Shown here: one piece after another, positions 1 to 8,974 of the stretch
Layout of the letters: each line of letters begins with the position of its first letter
Numbering within the stretch: the stretch's first letter is position 1
Origin: Kribbella italica
Lineage (GTDB): Bacteria; Actinomycetota; Actinomycetes; Propionibacteriales; Kribbellaceae
DNA: 64,000 nucleotides
Direction of reading: 5' to 3'
Assembly (NCBI RefSeq): GCF_014205135.1
Contig: NZ_JACHMY010000001.1
Coordinates: 3,906,001-3,970,000, forward strand
Notes under the pieces: model-generated
Databases searched by the model: none
What the model was told of the DNA's origin: nothing
The model's input: the letters and a program-made list of their open reading frames with translations, nothing else
Made by a program: the position numbers and the translations under genes

Positions 1-900
1 GACGGCCGGCGTCCCGAGCTCGCGGCGGTCGACGAAGTCGCGGGCCTTGTTCAGGTACTCGCCCTGGATGTCCAGCGCACTGGCCTCGCGGCCGTTGGCC
101 AGCCGGACCTCGCGGCGGCCGGTCATGTCGTGGCTGATCTCGCGGATCGCGCGGATCGGGTTGTCGAGCGTGAGGTCGCGCATCACGATGCCGGCCTCGA
201 TCATCCGCAGTACCAGGTCCGTGCTGGCCACCTTCAGCAGCATGGTGGTCTCGGACATGTTCGAGTCGCCGACGATCACGTGCAGCCGGCGGAACCGCTC
301 GGCGTCCGCGTGCGGCTCGTCGCGGGTGTTGATGATCGGGCGGGACCGCGTCGTCGCGCTGGAGACGCCCTCCCAGATGTGCTCGGCGCGCTGGGACACC
401 GAGTAGACCGCGCCGCGCGGCGTCTGCAGCACCTTGCCCGCGCCGCAGATCAGCTGCCGGGTGACCAGGAACGGGATCAGCACGTCGGCGAGCTTCGCGA
501 AGTCGCCGTGCCGGCTGACCAGGTAGTTCTCGTGGCAGCCGTAGCTGTTGCCGGCCGAGTCGGTGTTGTTCTTGAACAGGTAGACGTCGCCGAAGATGCC
601 CTCGTCGTGCAGCCGCTTCTGGGCGTCGACCAGCAGGCCTTCGAGAATCCGCTCACCGGCCTTGTCGTGCGCGATCAGGTCGGTGACCGAGTCGCACTCG
701 CCGGTCGCGTACTCCGGATGGGAGCCCACGTCGAGGTAGAGCCGGGCCCCGTTGCGGAGGAAGACGTTGCTGCTCCGCCCCCAGGACACGACGCGCCGAA
801 ACAGGTACCTCGCCACCTCATCGGGGGTCAGTCGGCGCTGACCTCGAAAAGTGCAGGTGACTCCGTACTCGTTCTCCAGACCGAAGATTCGCCGGTTCAC
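1..900 (-). CDS. pafA: Pup--protein ligase PafA (3' end outside window)
   Basis: PafA is the ATP-dependent ligase that couples the C-terminal residue of the ubiquitin-like protein Pup to substrate lysines, marking them for the actinobacterial proteasome. The 300 visible residues begin [14 protein letters not shown] and include the motifs [12 protein letters not shown] and [17 protein letters not shown]. Glu9 and Asp57 fall where the family has its nucleotide/metal-binding glutamate and catalytic-base aspartate. The family is about 450 residues, so roughly the last third lies left of the window. I chose the GTG at 900 because the N-terminus then matches the family; an in-frame ATG at 930 would add ten residues. 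Identification is very secure. Confidence 0.97.
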   Translation of the reverse strand, partial: MNRRIFGLENEYGVTCTFRGQRRLTPDEVARYLFRRVVSWGRSSNVFLRNGARLYLDVGSHPEYATGECDSVTDLIAHDKAGERILEGLLVDAQKRLHDEGIFGDVYLFKNNTDSAGNSYGCHENYLVSRHGDFAKLADVLIPFLVTRQLICGAGKVLQTPRGAVYSVSQRAEHIWEGVSSATTRSRPIINTRDEPHADAERFRRLHVIVGDSNMSETTMLLKVASTDLVLRMIEAGIVMRDLTLDNPIRAIREISHDMTGRREVRLANGREASALDIQGEYLNKARDFVDRRELGTPAV

Positions 901-1084
901 ATCACCCACACTACGGCGCAGCTCCGACATCCGTGCCCTGTCTCAGGCGCGGCGTTTCGGGGCGTTACCCCTTTGATGTCAACCATCCCTGGTTCGAGAG
1001 CGCTTTCCGGCGGCCGGTGGATCGTCGGTGGAGTTCCGCCCGACAGCAGTGACCACGATGGTTGCGGCTGCCAACGTCGTACCC

Positions 1085-1728
1085 ATGAGGAGACGAACCT
1101 TCATCGCCGCCGTCGCGTCCACCACCGTCGCCGGGGCCTTGCCTGCCGCGGCATCGACCACGCCGCCGACCCTTCGGTTGCCCCCGCCAACCGGTCCGCA
1201 CCGCACCGGTACGACGACCTTGCACCTGGTCGACTCAACCCGCCGTGACCCGTGGAACAACGCCCCCACGCGCGAACTCATGGTGACGATCTACTACCCA
1301 GCGTCGACCACCCGGGGCTACCAACGCGCCCCACACCTGTCCCCCACGGCCGCCGCCGTCTTCGGCAGCCTCGACGCCGGCGTACTGCACCCCGAACTCC
1401 CTTCCACCGGCGTCGACTGGGCCGCCACCCGCACCCACGCAACCTCCACCGCGCCCTAGACCTTCGCCGAGTCGGCACCTACGGCTACACCAACCCCCGC
1501 TTCGACCGCACCTGGAACGCCGTCCAGTCCCACGGAGGCCCAGTACGCCGTACGCAACTCCACCAAGCCAACCACTGGGCCTTCACCGACTACGCCGCCT
1601 TCGCCCCGCAACTGGTAGCCGCCGGCCTGATGACCTCAGCCGAACGCACGACCCTCCTCGGCAACAACCCGCACACGACCGCTGCCGTACGCGGGCTCCT
1701 GCGCGGCTTCTTCGCGCGAACGCTCTAG
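1085..1728 (+). pseudogene. Broken secreted alpha/beta hydrolase (PAF-acetylhydrolase-like), deletion plus frameshift
   Basis: The 5' part (ATG 1085, stop near 1459) encodes a signal peptide (MRRRTFIAAVASTTVAGALP) and an N-terminal stretch resembling secreted platelet-activating-factor acetylhydrolase or dienelactone-hydrolase proteins (TGTTTLHLVDSTRRDPWNN, RELMVTIYYPA). The matching C-terminal part, with HWAFTDYAAFAPQL and RGLLRGFFARTL, lies in a different frame and ends at 1728. The two pieces total about 210 codons against roughly 350-400 in intact homologues. The region expected to carry the nucleophile elbow GxSxG is missing: the sequence reads RRVGTYGY and then jumps to downstream sequence. 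I therefore read it as an inactive remnant. The family name rests on motif resemblance only. Confidence 0.7.
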
Positions 1729-1773
1729 CCTCGCCCCACCGGGCGCTCGGCATTGAGCCGCCGGCGCCGTGCT

Positions 1774-2109
1774 TCAGCCGGGCGGCTCGGGCGACGTAGT
1801 CGGCGGATGGTGCTGCCCCGCGCGATCCGTCCAGCCGGACGCGTCGGACTCGGCGCCGACCTCGGCGACGGCCCAGACGACGTTGCGGACACCGGGTGGT
1901 TCGACGGCACCCTGGTCGATCATCGCCTGGTGGTAGCGGCGGGCGTCGGCCTCGTCGGCGTACACCTGGATCATGTGGCCGTCGCGGGTCCAGGTGCCGT
2001 GCACGAAGCCGGGCAGGCCGATCTTGCTCGAGGCCATCAGCGTGAGCTGGTCACGCAGCGGCTCGATCGCGTCCGCGTCGATGTCCCACACCCCGATGAC
2101 CGCCCACAT
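1774..2109 (-). CDS. Small conserved protein, possibly dimeric alpha/beta-barrel fold
   Basis: A 111-residue soluble protein beginning MWAVIGVWDIDADAIEPL. It has the rhythm of small ferredoxin-like (ABM-type) dimeric barrel proteins: a first strand, a helix with LRDQLTLMASS, then GFVHGTWTRDGHMIQVYADEADA and a further helix. The last 25 residues are low-complexity (HHPPTTSPEPPG) and probably disordered. It starts 21 bp after rluB on the same strand, so it may be the last gene of the parA-scpAB-rluB transcript. No catalytic motif is visible and I do not assign a function. An ABM-like monooxygenase or a YCII-type fold are alternatives. Confidence 0.7.
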   Translation of the reverse strand: MWAVIGVWDIDADAIEPLRDQLTLMASSKIGLPGFVHGTWTRDGHMIQVYADEADARRYHQAMIDQGAVEPPGVRNVVWAVAEVGAESDASGWTDRAGQHHPPTTSPEPPG

Positions 2110-2130
2110 ACGGCCAGTATGGCCGTGGGA

Positions 2131-2865
2131 TCAGAGGTCGACGAGGTCGAGGAGTTGGCCGAGTTCCTTGGGGTCGAGTTCGCGGAGTTCGCCGGTGTGG
2201 AGGTTGCCGCGGCGGACCGGGCCGATCGCCGTTCGGGTGAGGCGTTTGACCGGGTGGCCGACCGCGTCGAACATGCGGCGGACGATGCGGTTGCGGCCTT
2301 CGTGCAGGGTGATCTGGACCAGCGTGCGGTTCTTGATCTCGGCGGTCACCTTCACGGTGTCGGCGCGGGCCTCGCCGTCGTCGAGGTGGACGCCGTCGAG
2401 CAGCCGGCGCAGGACGACGGGCTTGACGTTGCCGTCGACCTCGGCGACGTACGTCTTGCTGACCTCGTACGACGGGTGCGCGAGCCGGTGCGCGAACTCA
2501 CCGTGATTGGTGAGCAGCAGGAGGCCCTCGGTGTCGGTGTCGAGCCGGCCGATGTGGAACAGCCGCTCGTCGCGGTCCTGCACGTAGTCGGCGATGCACG
2601 GCCGGCCCTGCGGGTCGGCCATCGTGGTGACGACGCCGCGGGGCTTGTTCAGCACCAGGTACGCGTGCGCGCTGGTCGGCGGGATCCGCTCGCCGTCGAC
2701 CCGGATCACCGAGACCGCGGGGTCGACCCGGGTGCCGAACTCGGTGACGACCGAGCCGTCCACCTCGACGCGGCCCTGCTCGATCAGCAGCTCGGCGTTC
2801 CGCCGGCTCGCCACGCCCGCCTGTGCGAGGGCCTTCTGCAGCCGGATCCCGTTGTCTTCAGTCAT
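2131..2865 (-). CDS. rluB: 23S rRNA pseudouridine synthase, RluB family
   Basis: A 244-residue RsuA/RluB-type pseudouridine synthase that isomerises a uridine in 23S rRNA. The N-terminal S4 RNA-binding domain spans about residues 6-60 (IRLQKALAQAGVASRRNAE). The catalytic domain follows, with GRLDTDTEGLLLLTN carrying the catalytic Asp109, and KTYVAEVDG and RNRIVRRMFDAVGHPV further on. I use the ATG at 2865 because the family starts just before the S4 domain; an ATG at 2907 in the same frame is unneeded. The start overlaps the scpB stop by 8 bp, so translation is probably coupled. The order scpA-scpB-rluB is widely conserved in actinobacteria. Confidence 0.93.
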   Translation of the reverse strand: MTEDNGIRLQKALAQAGVASRRNAELLIEQGRVEVDGSVVTEFGTRVDPAVSVIRVDGERIPPTSAHAYLVLNKPRGVVTTMADPQGRPCIADYVQDRDERLFHIGRLDTDTEGLLLLTNHGEFAHRLAHPSYEVSKTYVAEVDGNVKPVVLRRLLDGVHLDDGEARADTVKVTAEIKNRTLVQITLHEGRNRIVRRMFDAVGHPVKRLTRTAIGPVRRGNLHTGELRELDPKELGQLLDLVDL

Positions 2866-4363
2866 CACTACGGACACGGTACTGCGCAGGCTCGGTGTCG
2901 CCGACATCGCCTGCCGTTCGCTCCTCGGTCAGCTCCTCGGCCGACTCCAGGTGATCGTCGTCCTCGTCGTCGCTGTCGTCGTCGACCAGGTCGTCCTCGT
3001 CGTCGTCATCGTCGTCGTCCTCGGGGACGACGATCTCCACGCCGTCGTCGTCGGAGTCGTCGGCCGCGTCGTCGCCGGTGCCGTCCTCGGAGTCGCCGCC
3101 GGTCTCGGGGATCTCGGCGGGGTCGGCCTCTTCCTGGTCGAGCTCGGTGTCGCCACCGGCCTCCAGCTCCTCGGCCGGCTCCAGCTCCGGCTCCTCGTGC
3201 TCGAGATCGAGCTGGGGATCACCGGTGGTGCTCAGGTCCCCGTCGATCCCCGCGGCCCCCACGTCGGAGGTCACCGCCTCCGCAGGGCCAGGCGTGCCGA
3301 CGGCCTCCGGCGGGGTCGCGGCGTCCGGCGTACCGGTGCCTTCGGTGCCGAGGTCTTCGGCGGTCGCGGTGCTCTGGGCGGCGAGCTCTTCTTCCATGTC
3401 GTCCATCTCCGGCAGGTAAGGGGCGAGTTCCGGCAGGTCGTCCAGACTCTGCATACCCATTCGCTCCAGAAAATAAGAGCTGGTCCGGTACAAGGTGGCC
3501 TGGGACTCGGTGTCCGCGCCGGCGTCCTCGACCAGACCGCGGCTGATCAGCGTCCGCATCACGCCGTCGACGTTGACGCCGCGGATCGCCGACACGCGCG
3601 CCCGGCTGACGGGCTGCTTGTACGCGACCACCGCCAGCGTCTCCAGCGCCGCCTGCGTCAACCGCGCCTGCTGCCCGTCGAGCACGAACTTCTCCACGTA
3701 CTGCGCTTCCGCGGGCCGCGTGTAGTACCGCCAGCCACCGCCGACCTCCCGCAGGTCGAACCCGCGGCCCTGCTCGGTGTACTCCCCCGCCAGCTCCTTC
3801 AGCGCCCCGGTCACGTCGCCGACCGGGCGTCCGACGGCCCGCGCCAGAACCAAAGCAGGCAAGGGCTCGTCGGTCACCATCAGGATCGCTTCCAGCGCCC
3901 GCCGCATGGTGACGTCGTCGATCACCACCTCCCCCGCGGCCGGCTCTTCCTCGAGCTGCAGCAACAACTCCTCAGCAGGATCCGCCCCCGAGTCGGTGGC
4001 CGGTACTTGAACCGGGTCGCCGTCCGGGTCAGCAGACGAGTCGCCCGCAGCAGCCGGCTCGGTGTCCTCGTCCGATCCCAAGTAGTCCGCCCCGTCAGCA
4101 CCGGACTCCTCAGTAGGATCCGCCCCCGAGTCGGTGGCCGGTACTTGGGCGGCGTCGTCGGCCGCACGCTCGTCGGTGGCCGGTACCTGGGCGGCGTCGT
4201 CGGCCGCACGCTCGTCGGTGGCCGGTACCTGGGCGGCGTCGTCGGCCGCACGCTCGTCGGCAGCGGCCGACTCGGATTCCGCCTCGTCGTGCTGGTCCGC
4301 CTGCGTCTCCGTGGTGCTCACCGAGTCCAGGGCATCGGCGGTGGGGTCGTGGGAATCGGTCAC
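2858..4363 (-). CDS. scpB: Segregation and condensation protein B with long acidic extensions
   Basis: ScpB is the winged-helix dimer that binds ScpA in the SMC condensin complex. The recognisable core is about residues 145-330 (DVTMRRALEAILMVTDEPLP, TQAALETLAVVAYKQPVSRA, LYRTSSYFLERMGM). The protein is 501 residues, against about 200-250 for usual ScpB. An acidic N-terminal arm of about 145 residues holds three exact 14-residue repeats, and an acidic C-terminal tail of about 170 residues ends in long Asp/Glu runs. The gene overlaps scpA by 4 bp (ATGA) and rluB by 8 bp. Both extensions look intrinsically disordered; their role is unknown. Confidence 0.95.
   Translation of the reverse strand: MTDSHDPTADALDSVSTTETQADQHDEAESESAAADERAADDAAQVPATDERAADDAAQVPATDERAADDAAQVPATDSGADPTEESGADGADYLGSDEDTEPAAAGDSSADPDGDPVQVPATDSGADPAEELLLQLEEEPAAGEVVIDDVTMRRALEAILMVTDEPLPALVLARAVGRPVGDVTGALKELAGEYTEQGRGFDLREVGGGWRYYTRPAEAQYVEKFVLDGQQARLTQAALETLAVVAYKQPVSRARVSAIRGVNVDGVMRTLISRGLVEDAGADTESQATLYRTSSYFLERMGMQSLDDLPELAPYLPEMDDMEEELAAQSTATAEDLGTEGTGTPDAATPPEAVGTPGPAEAVTSDVGAAGIDGDLSTTGDPQLDLEHEEPELEPAEELEAGGDTELDQEEADPAEIPETGGDSEDGTGDDAADDSDDDGVEIVVPEDDDDDDDEDDLVDDDSDDEDDDHLESAEELTEERTAGDVGDTEPAQYRVRSDD
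4133..4258 (-). repeat. Three tandem 42-bp repeats inside scpB
   Basis: Three consecutive in-frame copies encode DERAADDAAQVPAT (scpB residues 36-77). Degenerate pieces of the same unit (QVPATDSGADP) recur near residues 74-84 and again around residue 130, where the phrase GGTGGCCGGTACTTG is repeated. The unit is a multiple of three, so copy-number change would leave the reading frame intact. Confidence 0.9.
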
Positions 4364-5355
4364 TGGCCTGCCGTCTCGGTCGGGGCTTCTTCGGTGGGCG
4401 CAACGTCTTCGGGCTCGTCCTCGGTGAGCGACTCGCCCTCGGCGATGAACGCGGTGATGTGGTCGTCGGTCACCTCGGGCGCCTCACCCTCGGCCGACTC
4501 CGCCGGCGTCACCTCGTCGAACTCGTCGCCCACGGCGATCTCGCCCTCGTCGGTCCCGGTCCAGCGAATCGTCAGCTCCCCCAGCGGCGTCACCTGCTCG
4601 AACGTCACCGCCGCCTCCCGGAACAGCTCCAGCAACGCCAAGAACCGGCACACCGTCGTCACCGTGTCCGGCGAGTCCGACACCAGCGTCCGGAACGTCG
4701 TCGTGCGCTGCAGCCGCAGCCGCTCGATGATGATCGCCGCCTGCTCGCGCACCGTCACGGCCGGCGAGTGCAGGTGCGCCAGCGAGACGCCCTCGGGAAT
4801 GAGGTTCTTCGGCGCCATCGCGGCAGCGGCCAGCGCGGCGAACTCGTCAGGACTGACCCCGAGCAGGACCTCCGGCAGCAGCTCGGCGTACCGAGGTTCC
4901 ATCCCCACCGCGCGCGGGAACCGCAGCCCCTCCTCGGCAACCCGCTGCTGGATCAGCGCGGCGATCTGCTTGAACGCCCGGTACTGCAGCAGCCGCGCGA
5001 ACAGCAGGTCGCGCGCCTCGAGCAGCGCCAGGTCCTCGGCGTCCTCGACGTCGCCCTGCGGCAGCAGCCGCGCCGCCTTCAGGTCGAGCAGCGTCGACGC
5101 GATCAGCAGGAACTCCGAGGTCTGGTCGAGGTCCCACTCCGAGCCGAGCGCCTTGATGTAGGCGATGAACTCGTCGGTGACCTTCGACAGCGAGATCTCG
5201 GTGATGTCGAGCTTGTGCTTGCTGATCAGCTGCAGCAGCAGGTCGAACGGCCCCTCGAAGTTGACCAGGTGGACGCTGAAGCCCTTGCCGGACGACTCGC
5301 CGTCGGGCCGATCGGTCGGCAGGTCGAGCGGCAGGTCCGTCGAGGTGTCGGCCAT
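4360..5355 (-). CDS. scpA: Segregation and condensation protein A (kleisin)
   Basis: A 331-residue kleisin that bridges the SMC ATPase heads and recruits ScpB. The N-terminal SMC-neck-binding part reads NFEGPFDLLLQLISKHKLDI, followed by TEISLSKVTDEFI and FLLIASTLLDLKAARLLP, all typical of ScpA. The C-terminal winged-helix region is near residues 205-260 (TTFRTLVSDSPDTVTTVCRF, LFREAAVTFEQ). The last 60 residues are acidic and low-complexity, an extension that mirrors the one in ScpB. It begins 7 bp after the upstream small gene and overlaps scpB by 4 bp, so the operon is tightly coupled. Confidence 0.95.
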   Translation of the reverse strand: MADTSTDLPLDLPTDRPDGESSGKGFSVHLVNFEGPFDLLLQLISKHKLDITEISLSKVTDEFIAYIKALGSEWDLDQTSEFLLIASTLLDLKAARLLPQGDVEDAEDLALLEARDLLFARLLQYRAFKQIAALIQQRVAEEGLRFPRAVGMEPRYAELLPEVLLGVSPDEFAALAAAAMAPKNLIPEGVSLAHLHSPAVTVREQAAIIIERLRLQRTTTFRTLVSDSPDTVTTVCRFLALLELFREAAVTFEQVTPLGELTIRWTGTDEGEIAVGDEFDEVTPAESAEGEAPEVTDDHITAFIAEGESLTEDEPEDVAPTEEAPTETAGQ

Positions 5356-5362
5356 GACGGAC

Positions 5363-5731
5363 CTACTCCGCGGCAGCCCGGAGCCGCTGCACCAGCACCG
5401 AGTCCGGACCGTGGTCGACGAAGTCGGCCAGCAGGACGTCGATCGCCTCGCGGACGATCCGGCCGCGGTCGGCCGTCAGGCCGTGCTCGGCGCGGAGCGC
5501 GAGTCTGGTCTGTTCGAGTCCGATCAGCTCTTCCTCGGTCACGTACACGGTGATCTTCGTGTCGTGCCGGATCCGTCCACTGGACTTGCGGTCCTCGACG
5601 GCGGTCCGCGAGCGGCCACTGGGAGCCGGTCGGTCGGACAGCGCCGGTCCGTCGGTGGCGGTGCGCTTCTCGGGTCTGGTCTGCTTCGGTGCCGCACCCC
5701 CGAACAGCTCGCTGGCACCTGGCAGGCTCAC
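5363..5731 (-). CDS. Small ribbon-helix-helix-like protein between ParA and ScpA
   Basis: A 122-residue basic protein starting at a GTG that overlaps the parA stop by 4 bp (GTGA), which fixes the start. The first 55 residues are a disordered Pro/Arg/Lys-rich arm (MSLPGASELFGG, EKRTATDGPALSD). The C-terminal part, with RHDTKITVYVTEEELIGLEQ, then LRAEHGLTADRGRIVREAID and VLLADFVDHG, has the strand-helix-helix pattern of CopG/ribbon-helix-helix DNA-binding proteins. Its position between a ParA-type ATPase and a condensin kleisin suggests a DNA-binding partner for ParA or the SMC complex, by analogy with small RHH partition proteins. That role is inference; the fold assignment is moderate. Confidence 0.8.
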   Translation of the reverse strand: MSLPGASELFGGAAPKQTRPEKRTATDGPALSDRPAPSGRSRTAVEDRKSSGRIRHDTKITVYVTEEELIGLEQTRLALRAEHGLTADRGRIVREAIDVLLADFVDHGPDSVLVQRLRAAAE

Positions 5732-6828
5732 CCGGCGGGACAACGCGCCAGCACCTCCTTGGCAAGGTCGCGGTACTGCGTAGCCGCTTGGGACGAGGGA
5801 GCGTAGGTGGTGATCGGCTCGCCGACGACCGTGGTCTCGGGGAACTTCACCGTACGCCGGATGACGGTGTGGAAGACGCGCTCGTCGAAGGCCTGGACGA
5901 CCCGGTCGAGCACTTCCCGGGCGTGCGTGGTCCGCCCGTCGAACATGGTGCCGAGAATGCCGACGATCTCCAGCTTCGGGTTGAGCCGGTCCTGCACCTT
6001 GCCGATCGTGTCGGTCAGCATGGCCAGGCCGCGCAGCGCGAAGAACTCGCACTCCAGCGGTACGACGATGCCGTGCGACGCGGTCAGCGCGTTGACGGTG
6101 AGCAGGCCGAGCGAGGGCGCGCAGTCGATCAGGATCACGTCGTAGTGCGGGATGATCGGCTCGAGCACGCGCTGCAGCGTGTACTCCCGGGCGACCTCCT
6201 GGACCAGCTGGACCTCGGCCGCGGACAGGTCGATGTTGGCCGGCAGCAGGTCGAGGTTCTCGACCTTGGTGGCCTGGATGACCTCGTCGGGCCGGATGTC
6301 GCGCTGCATCAGCAGGTTGTAGACCGACAGGTCCAGGTCGTGCGGCTGCACACCGAGCCCGATCGAGGCCGAGCCCTGCGGGTCGAAGTCGATCAGCAGC
6401 ACCTTGCGCCCGGTCTCGGCGATCGCGGCGCCCAGGTTGATGGTCGTCGTGGTCTTGCCGACGCCACCCTTCTGGTTGCACATCGCGATCACCTGGGCCG
6501 GCCCGCGACGGGTCGGCGGCAGCACCTCCGGCAGATCGGGAAGCGGCCGTCCGGTCGGCCCGATCTTGTGCCTCGGGCCGTGCGGGTCATTCACAGGTGC
6601 CATGTCCTCCGCGGTGAGCTTGGCCGTCGGCCGGGGCATCTCCGCATAGTTGTTCGGGATGATCGGACGCTGCTGGTCGGCGGTGGCCGGCGACTCCTGC
6701 GGCGTCGTGCTCGGTTCGGTGCTCGGTTCGGTGCTCGATTCCGGCGCCGGCGACATCGGTTCCGTCGACGGCGTCACGTACTGGTGCTGGTCGTGGTGCT
6801 GGGTGCCCGGGAATGTCGACTCGTTCAT
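5728..6828 (-). CDS. parA: ParA/Soj-type chromosome partitioning ATPase
   Basis: A 366-residue MinD/ParA ATPase. The deviant Walker A motif KGGVGKTT sits at residues 120-127, with IDFDPQGSAS (Walker A') and VILIDCAPSLGLLT (Walker B) after it. The first ~105 residues are a disordered, Ser/Thr/Pro/Glu-rich extension with repeated STEPSTEPS that standard ParA lacks. It heads the parA-RHH-scpA-scpB-rluB operon; an equivalent ParA precedes scpA in many actinobacteria and is distinct from the origin-proximal ParA of the parAB operon. It probably acts with the condensin genes, though its exact substrate is not known from sequence. Confidence 0.93.
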   Translation of the reverse strand: MNESTFPGTQHHDQHQYVTPSTEPMSPAPESSTEPSTEPSTTPQESPATADQQRPIIPNNYAEMPRPTAKLTAEDMAPVNDPHGPRHKIGPTGRPLPDLPEVLPPTRRGPAQVIAMCNQKGGVGKTTTTINLGAAIAETGRKVLLIDFDPQGSASIGLGVQPHDLDLSVYNLLMQRDIRPDEVIQATKVENLDLLPANIDLSAAEVQLVQEVAREYTLQRVLEPIIPHYDVILIDCAPSLGLLTVNALTASHGIVVPLECEFFALRGLAMLTDTIGKVQDRLNPKLEIVGILGTMFDGRTTHAREVLDRVVQAFDERVFHTVIRRTVKFPETTVVGEPITTYAPSSQAATQYRDLAKEVLARCPAG

Positions 6829-7026
6829 GACTCGTCAAACCTTTCAACCGATACGGGCGATCCCAGCGACTGTAAGCGTGCATTCAAGCACTCTCAAGCG
6901 GCCACTCCGCAGCCGGGTCGGGTGGTTTCCGGTCGGCATTCCACAGCAGGCCGATCACCGGAGAAAGGTGACCGACCGTGCATGGATGATCGCACACCGT
7001 CGATCAACCGCAAGCACCGGGTCCGT

Positions 7027-8299
7027 TCACGCCCTCCGCGTGTCGACCAGCTTGTTGTACGCCGCGAACCACGCCAGCACGCCGTACGCGATCAGCGCCA
7101 GCGACCAGGCCGGCAGCGGGTGCCCGAAGACCGCGACCGCGGCGAGGACGAGCAGGCTCGGCAGCGCCCACCCGAGGTACCACTTGAGCGGCGCCCGGCC
7201 GAACAGCGCCGCGACCACGCTGGTGATCACGTACAGCGCGAGCCCGCCGAAGACGAACCAGCGGTCCTTGGTGTGCAGGTGCTCGCCGGCGGCCGGGATC
7301 AGTCCGCCGAAGCCGGCCGCGATCGCGACGATCGACGCGGTCACGCCGAGGTGCGCGGGCAGCGCCTGCCACGGTTCGAGCGACGCCGTACGGCGAGGAG
7401 CCGGCGTGAACCCGTACAAGCTGGTGAGCTGCCACAGCTGCACCAGGATCAGGAAGCCGGCCAGTGACGACACGATCACCGCCCGGGTCCAGTCCAGCTC
7501 GGTGTTCGCGGCGACCACCTGGGCGAGTGCCTCGCCGAGCACGATGATGACGAACAGGCCGAGCCGTTCGTCGAGGTGACCGCGTTCGACCTGGGCGACC
7601 GAGAGCAGGTTGACCCGCGGCGCCGGCAGCCGGTCCGGCGAGATGCCGCGCTGGATCAGCTGGGCCAGCCGGCGCTGCTCGCGCTCCCGGTTCTCCTCCT
7701 GGCGCCGCCGCGCCCGGTTCGTCATCTCCTCGACCGCGTGCGGATTGCCGGCGCCGACCATCGAGAACGCGAGGTCGACGACGATCGCGAAACCCCACAG
7801 GCCAGTACGCGACGGTCTCCGGGACGAACAGCGACACCACCCACGGCGTCGCCATGACCGACTGCGTGGCCGGCCAGAAGGTGACCACCTGTCCGTCCCG
7901 CGCGGCCGAGCGGGACGCGATCCCGCGGCAGATCAGGAACGCGACGACGAACACCGCCGTACGGCCCTCGGGTGCGTCGTGGTGCTCGCCGGGCAGCAGC
8001 TCGGGAAACACCCCGGGCACCGCCGCGGCCATCACCGCGATCCCGAGCATCGTGCGCAGGACGGCGCGCTGCCGGGTCCGCTCGCCGGCGACGTTCGCGT
8101 ACACGCTGGTCGTCGTCCAGACGCTCCAGATCGCGTAGAACATCGCCGCACCGGCGGCGACCTGTCCGATGCTCTCGGCGCCGTGCAGCCGGTGCGCGAT
8201 CTGCGCCGCGGCCGCGACCACGGTCAGGTCGAAGAACAGCTCCAGCCAGCTCGCGTGCCGTTCCTCAGTACTCGCCGAGTCCGTCGCCACGGTCGCCAC
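7027..8299 (-). pseudogene. ltrA: Low temperature requirement A-like membrane protein, interrupted by a single frameshift
   Basis: Two overlapping frames together encode a complete LtrA-family polytopic membrane protein of about 420 residues. The 5' part (GTG 8299) reads HASWLELFFDLTVVAAAAQI, the LtrA hallmark. The 3' part, to 7027, contains LWGFAIVVDLAFSMVGAG, LGLFVIIVLGEAL and several hydrophobic helices. The frame breaks near 7801, where removing one G of the plus-strand CAGG run restores a continuous reading frame (YWLWGFAIVVD). Either a recent inactivating +1 insertion or a sequencing error explains this. All helices downstream remain intact, which favours a very recent event or an error. 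Confidence 0.75.
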
Positions 8300-8374
8300 C
8301 CTAAGGTGCCGGGCCCCACGAACGACGCGAGGCCGTCCGTGGGGGTCTCGGTCGTGGCGGTCAGGTCGCTCCGG

Positions 8375-8974
8375 TCACTTGGTCCCGGTCACCCGGTGCG
8401 GCTCGTCCCGCGGGGTCACCCGGTGCAGTTCGTCCCGCGGGGTCACCCGGCGCAGCACCCGACGCCCGTCGTCGGCTCGATCGACCAGACCATGGGTCGG
8501 CTTGACCAACCAGTCGCCGCCCGGGACCCGCGACGCCGTCGACGCGGCGTTGCCGACGCAGTAGACGGCCAGTTGCTCACGCTCGGTCCCCTTGACGTGG
8601 GTCGCGGCGACCGCGGATCGCTGCTTGCCGAGCACGTCGATGGTGACCGGTTCCAGCGCGCCGGTGCGCTTCCAGCCCGGGCGTGCGGCGAAGCTGACGT
8701 TCGTCATCTTGTCCGCACGGCAGTACGCCGCCACCGTCGACGCGCTCTTCGACCCTCCGATGACGGTGTTCACCGGTCCCCCATGAGCCTTCACGGGGTC
8801 GGCTGCCGCAGGAGTGGTCGCGGCCGGTGCGGCGGCGAGCTGCTGGTCGACTTCGGCGGCGGTGAGGACGGCCGGACCGGATGAGCCGGTGCCGGCCAGT
8901 GCCGCGGTGGCACCGCCGGCAACGACGAGCGCGCCGGTCAGGCACAGGGTGGGAATCAACAGTGTTCTCTTCAT
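8375..8974 (-). CDS. Secreted protein of unknown function with C-terminal repeats
   Basis: A 199-residue exported protein: signal peptide MKRTLLIPTLCLTGALVVAG, then a Pro/Ala-rich linker and a compact domain with two cysteines in YCRADKM and YCVGNA that could form a disulfide. I recognise no family. The extreme C-terminus consists of repeats (RVTPRDELH) encoded by 27-bp tandem DNA units, so the last 20 residues look like a recent read-through into repeat DNA. The ATG at 8974 is preferred over an upstream in-frame ATG (8992) because the signal peptide starts there. It is divergent from the response regulator at 9078 with about 100 bp between, so it is a natural candidate target of that two-component system. 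Confidence 0.75.
   Translation of the reverse strand: MKRTLLIPTLCLTGALVVAGGATAALAGTGSSGPAVLTAAEVDQQLAAAPAATTPAAADPVKAHGGPVNTVIGGSKSASTVAAYCRADKMTNVSFAARPGWKRTGALEPVTIDVLGKQRSAVAATHVKGTEREQLAVYCVGNAASTASRVPGGDWLVKPTHGLVDRADDGRRVLRRVTPRDELHRVTPRDEPHRVTGTK
8389..8455 (-). repeat. 27-bp tandem repeat (about 2.4 copies)
   Basis: Units at 8389-8415 and 8416-8442 differ by two bases, and a third partial copy begins at 8443. They encode RVTPRDELH and RVTPRDEPH at the end of the secreted protein and keep its frame. Confidence 0.85.
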
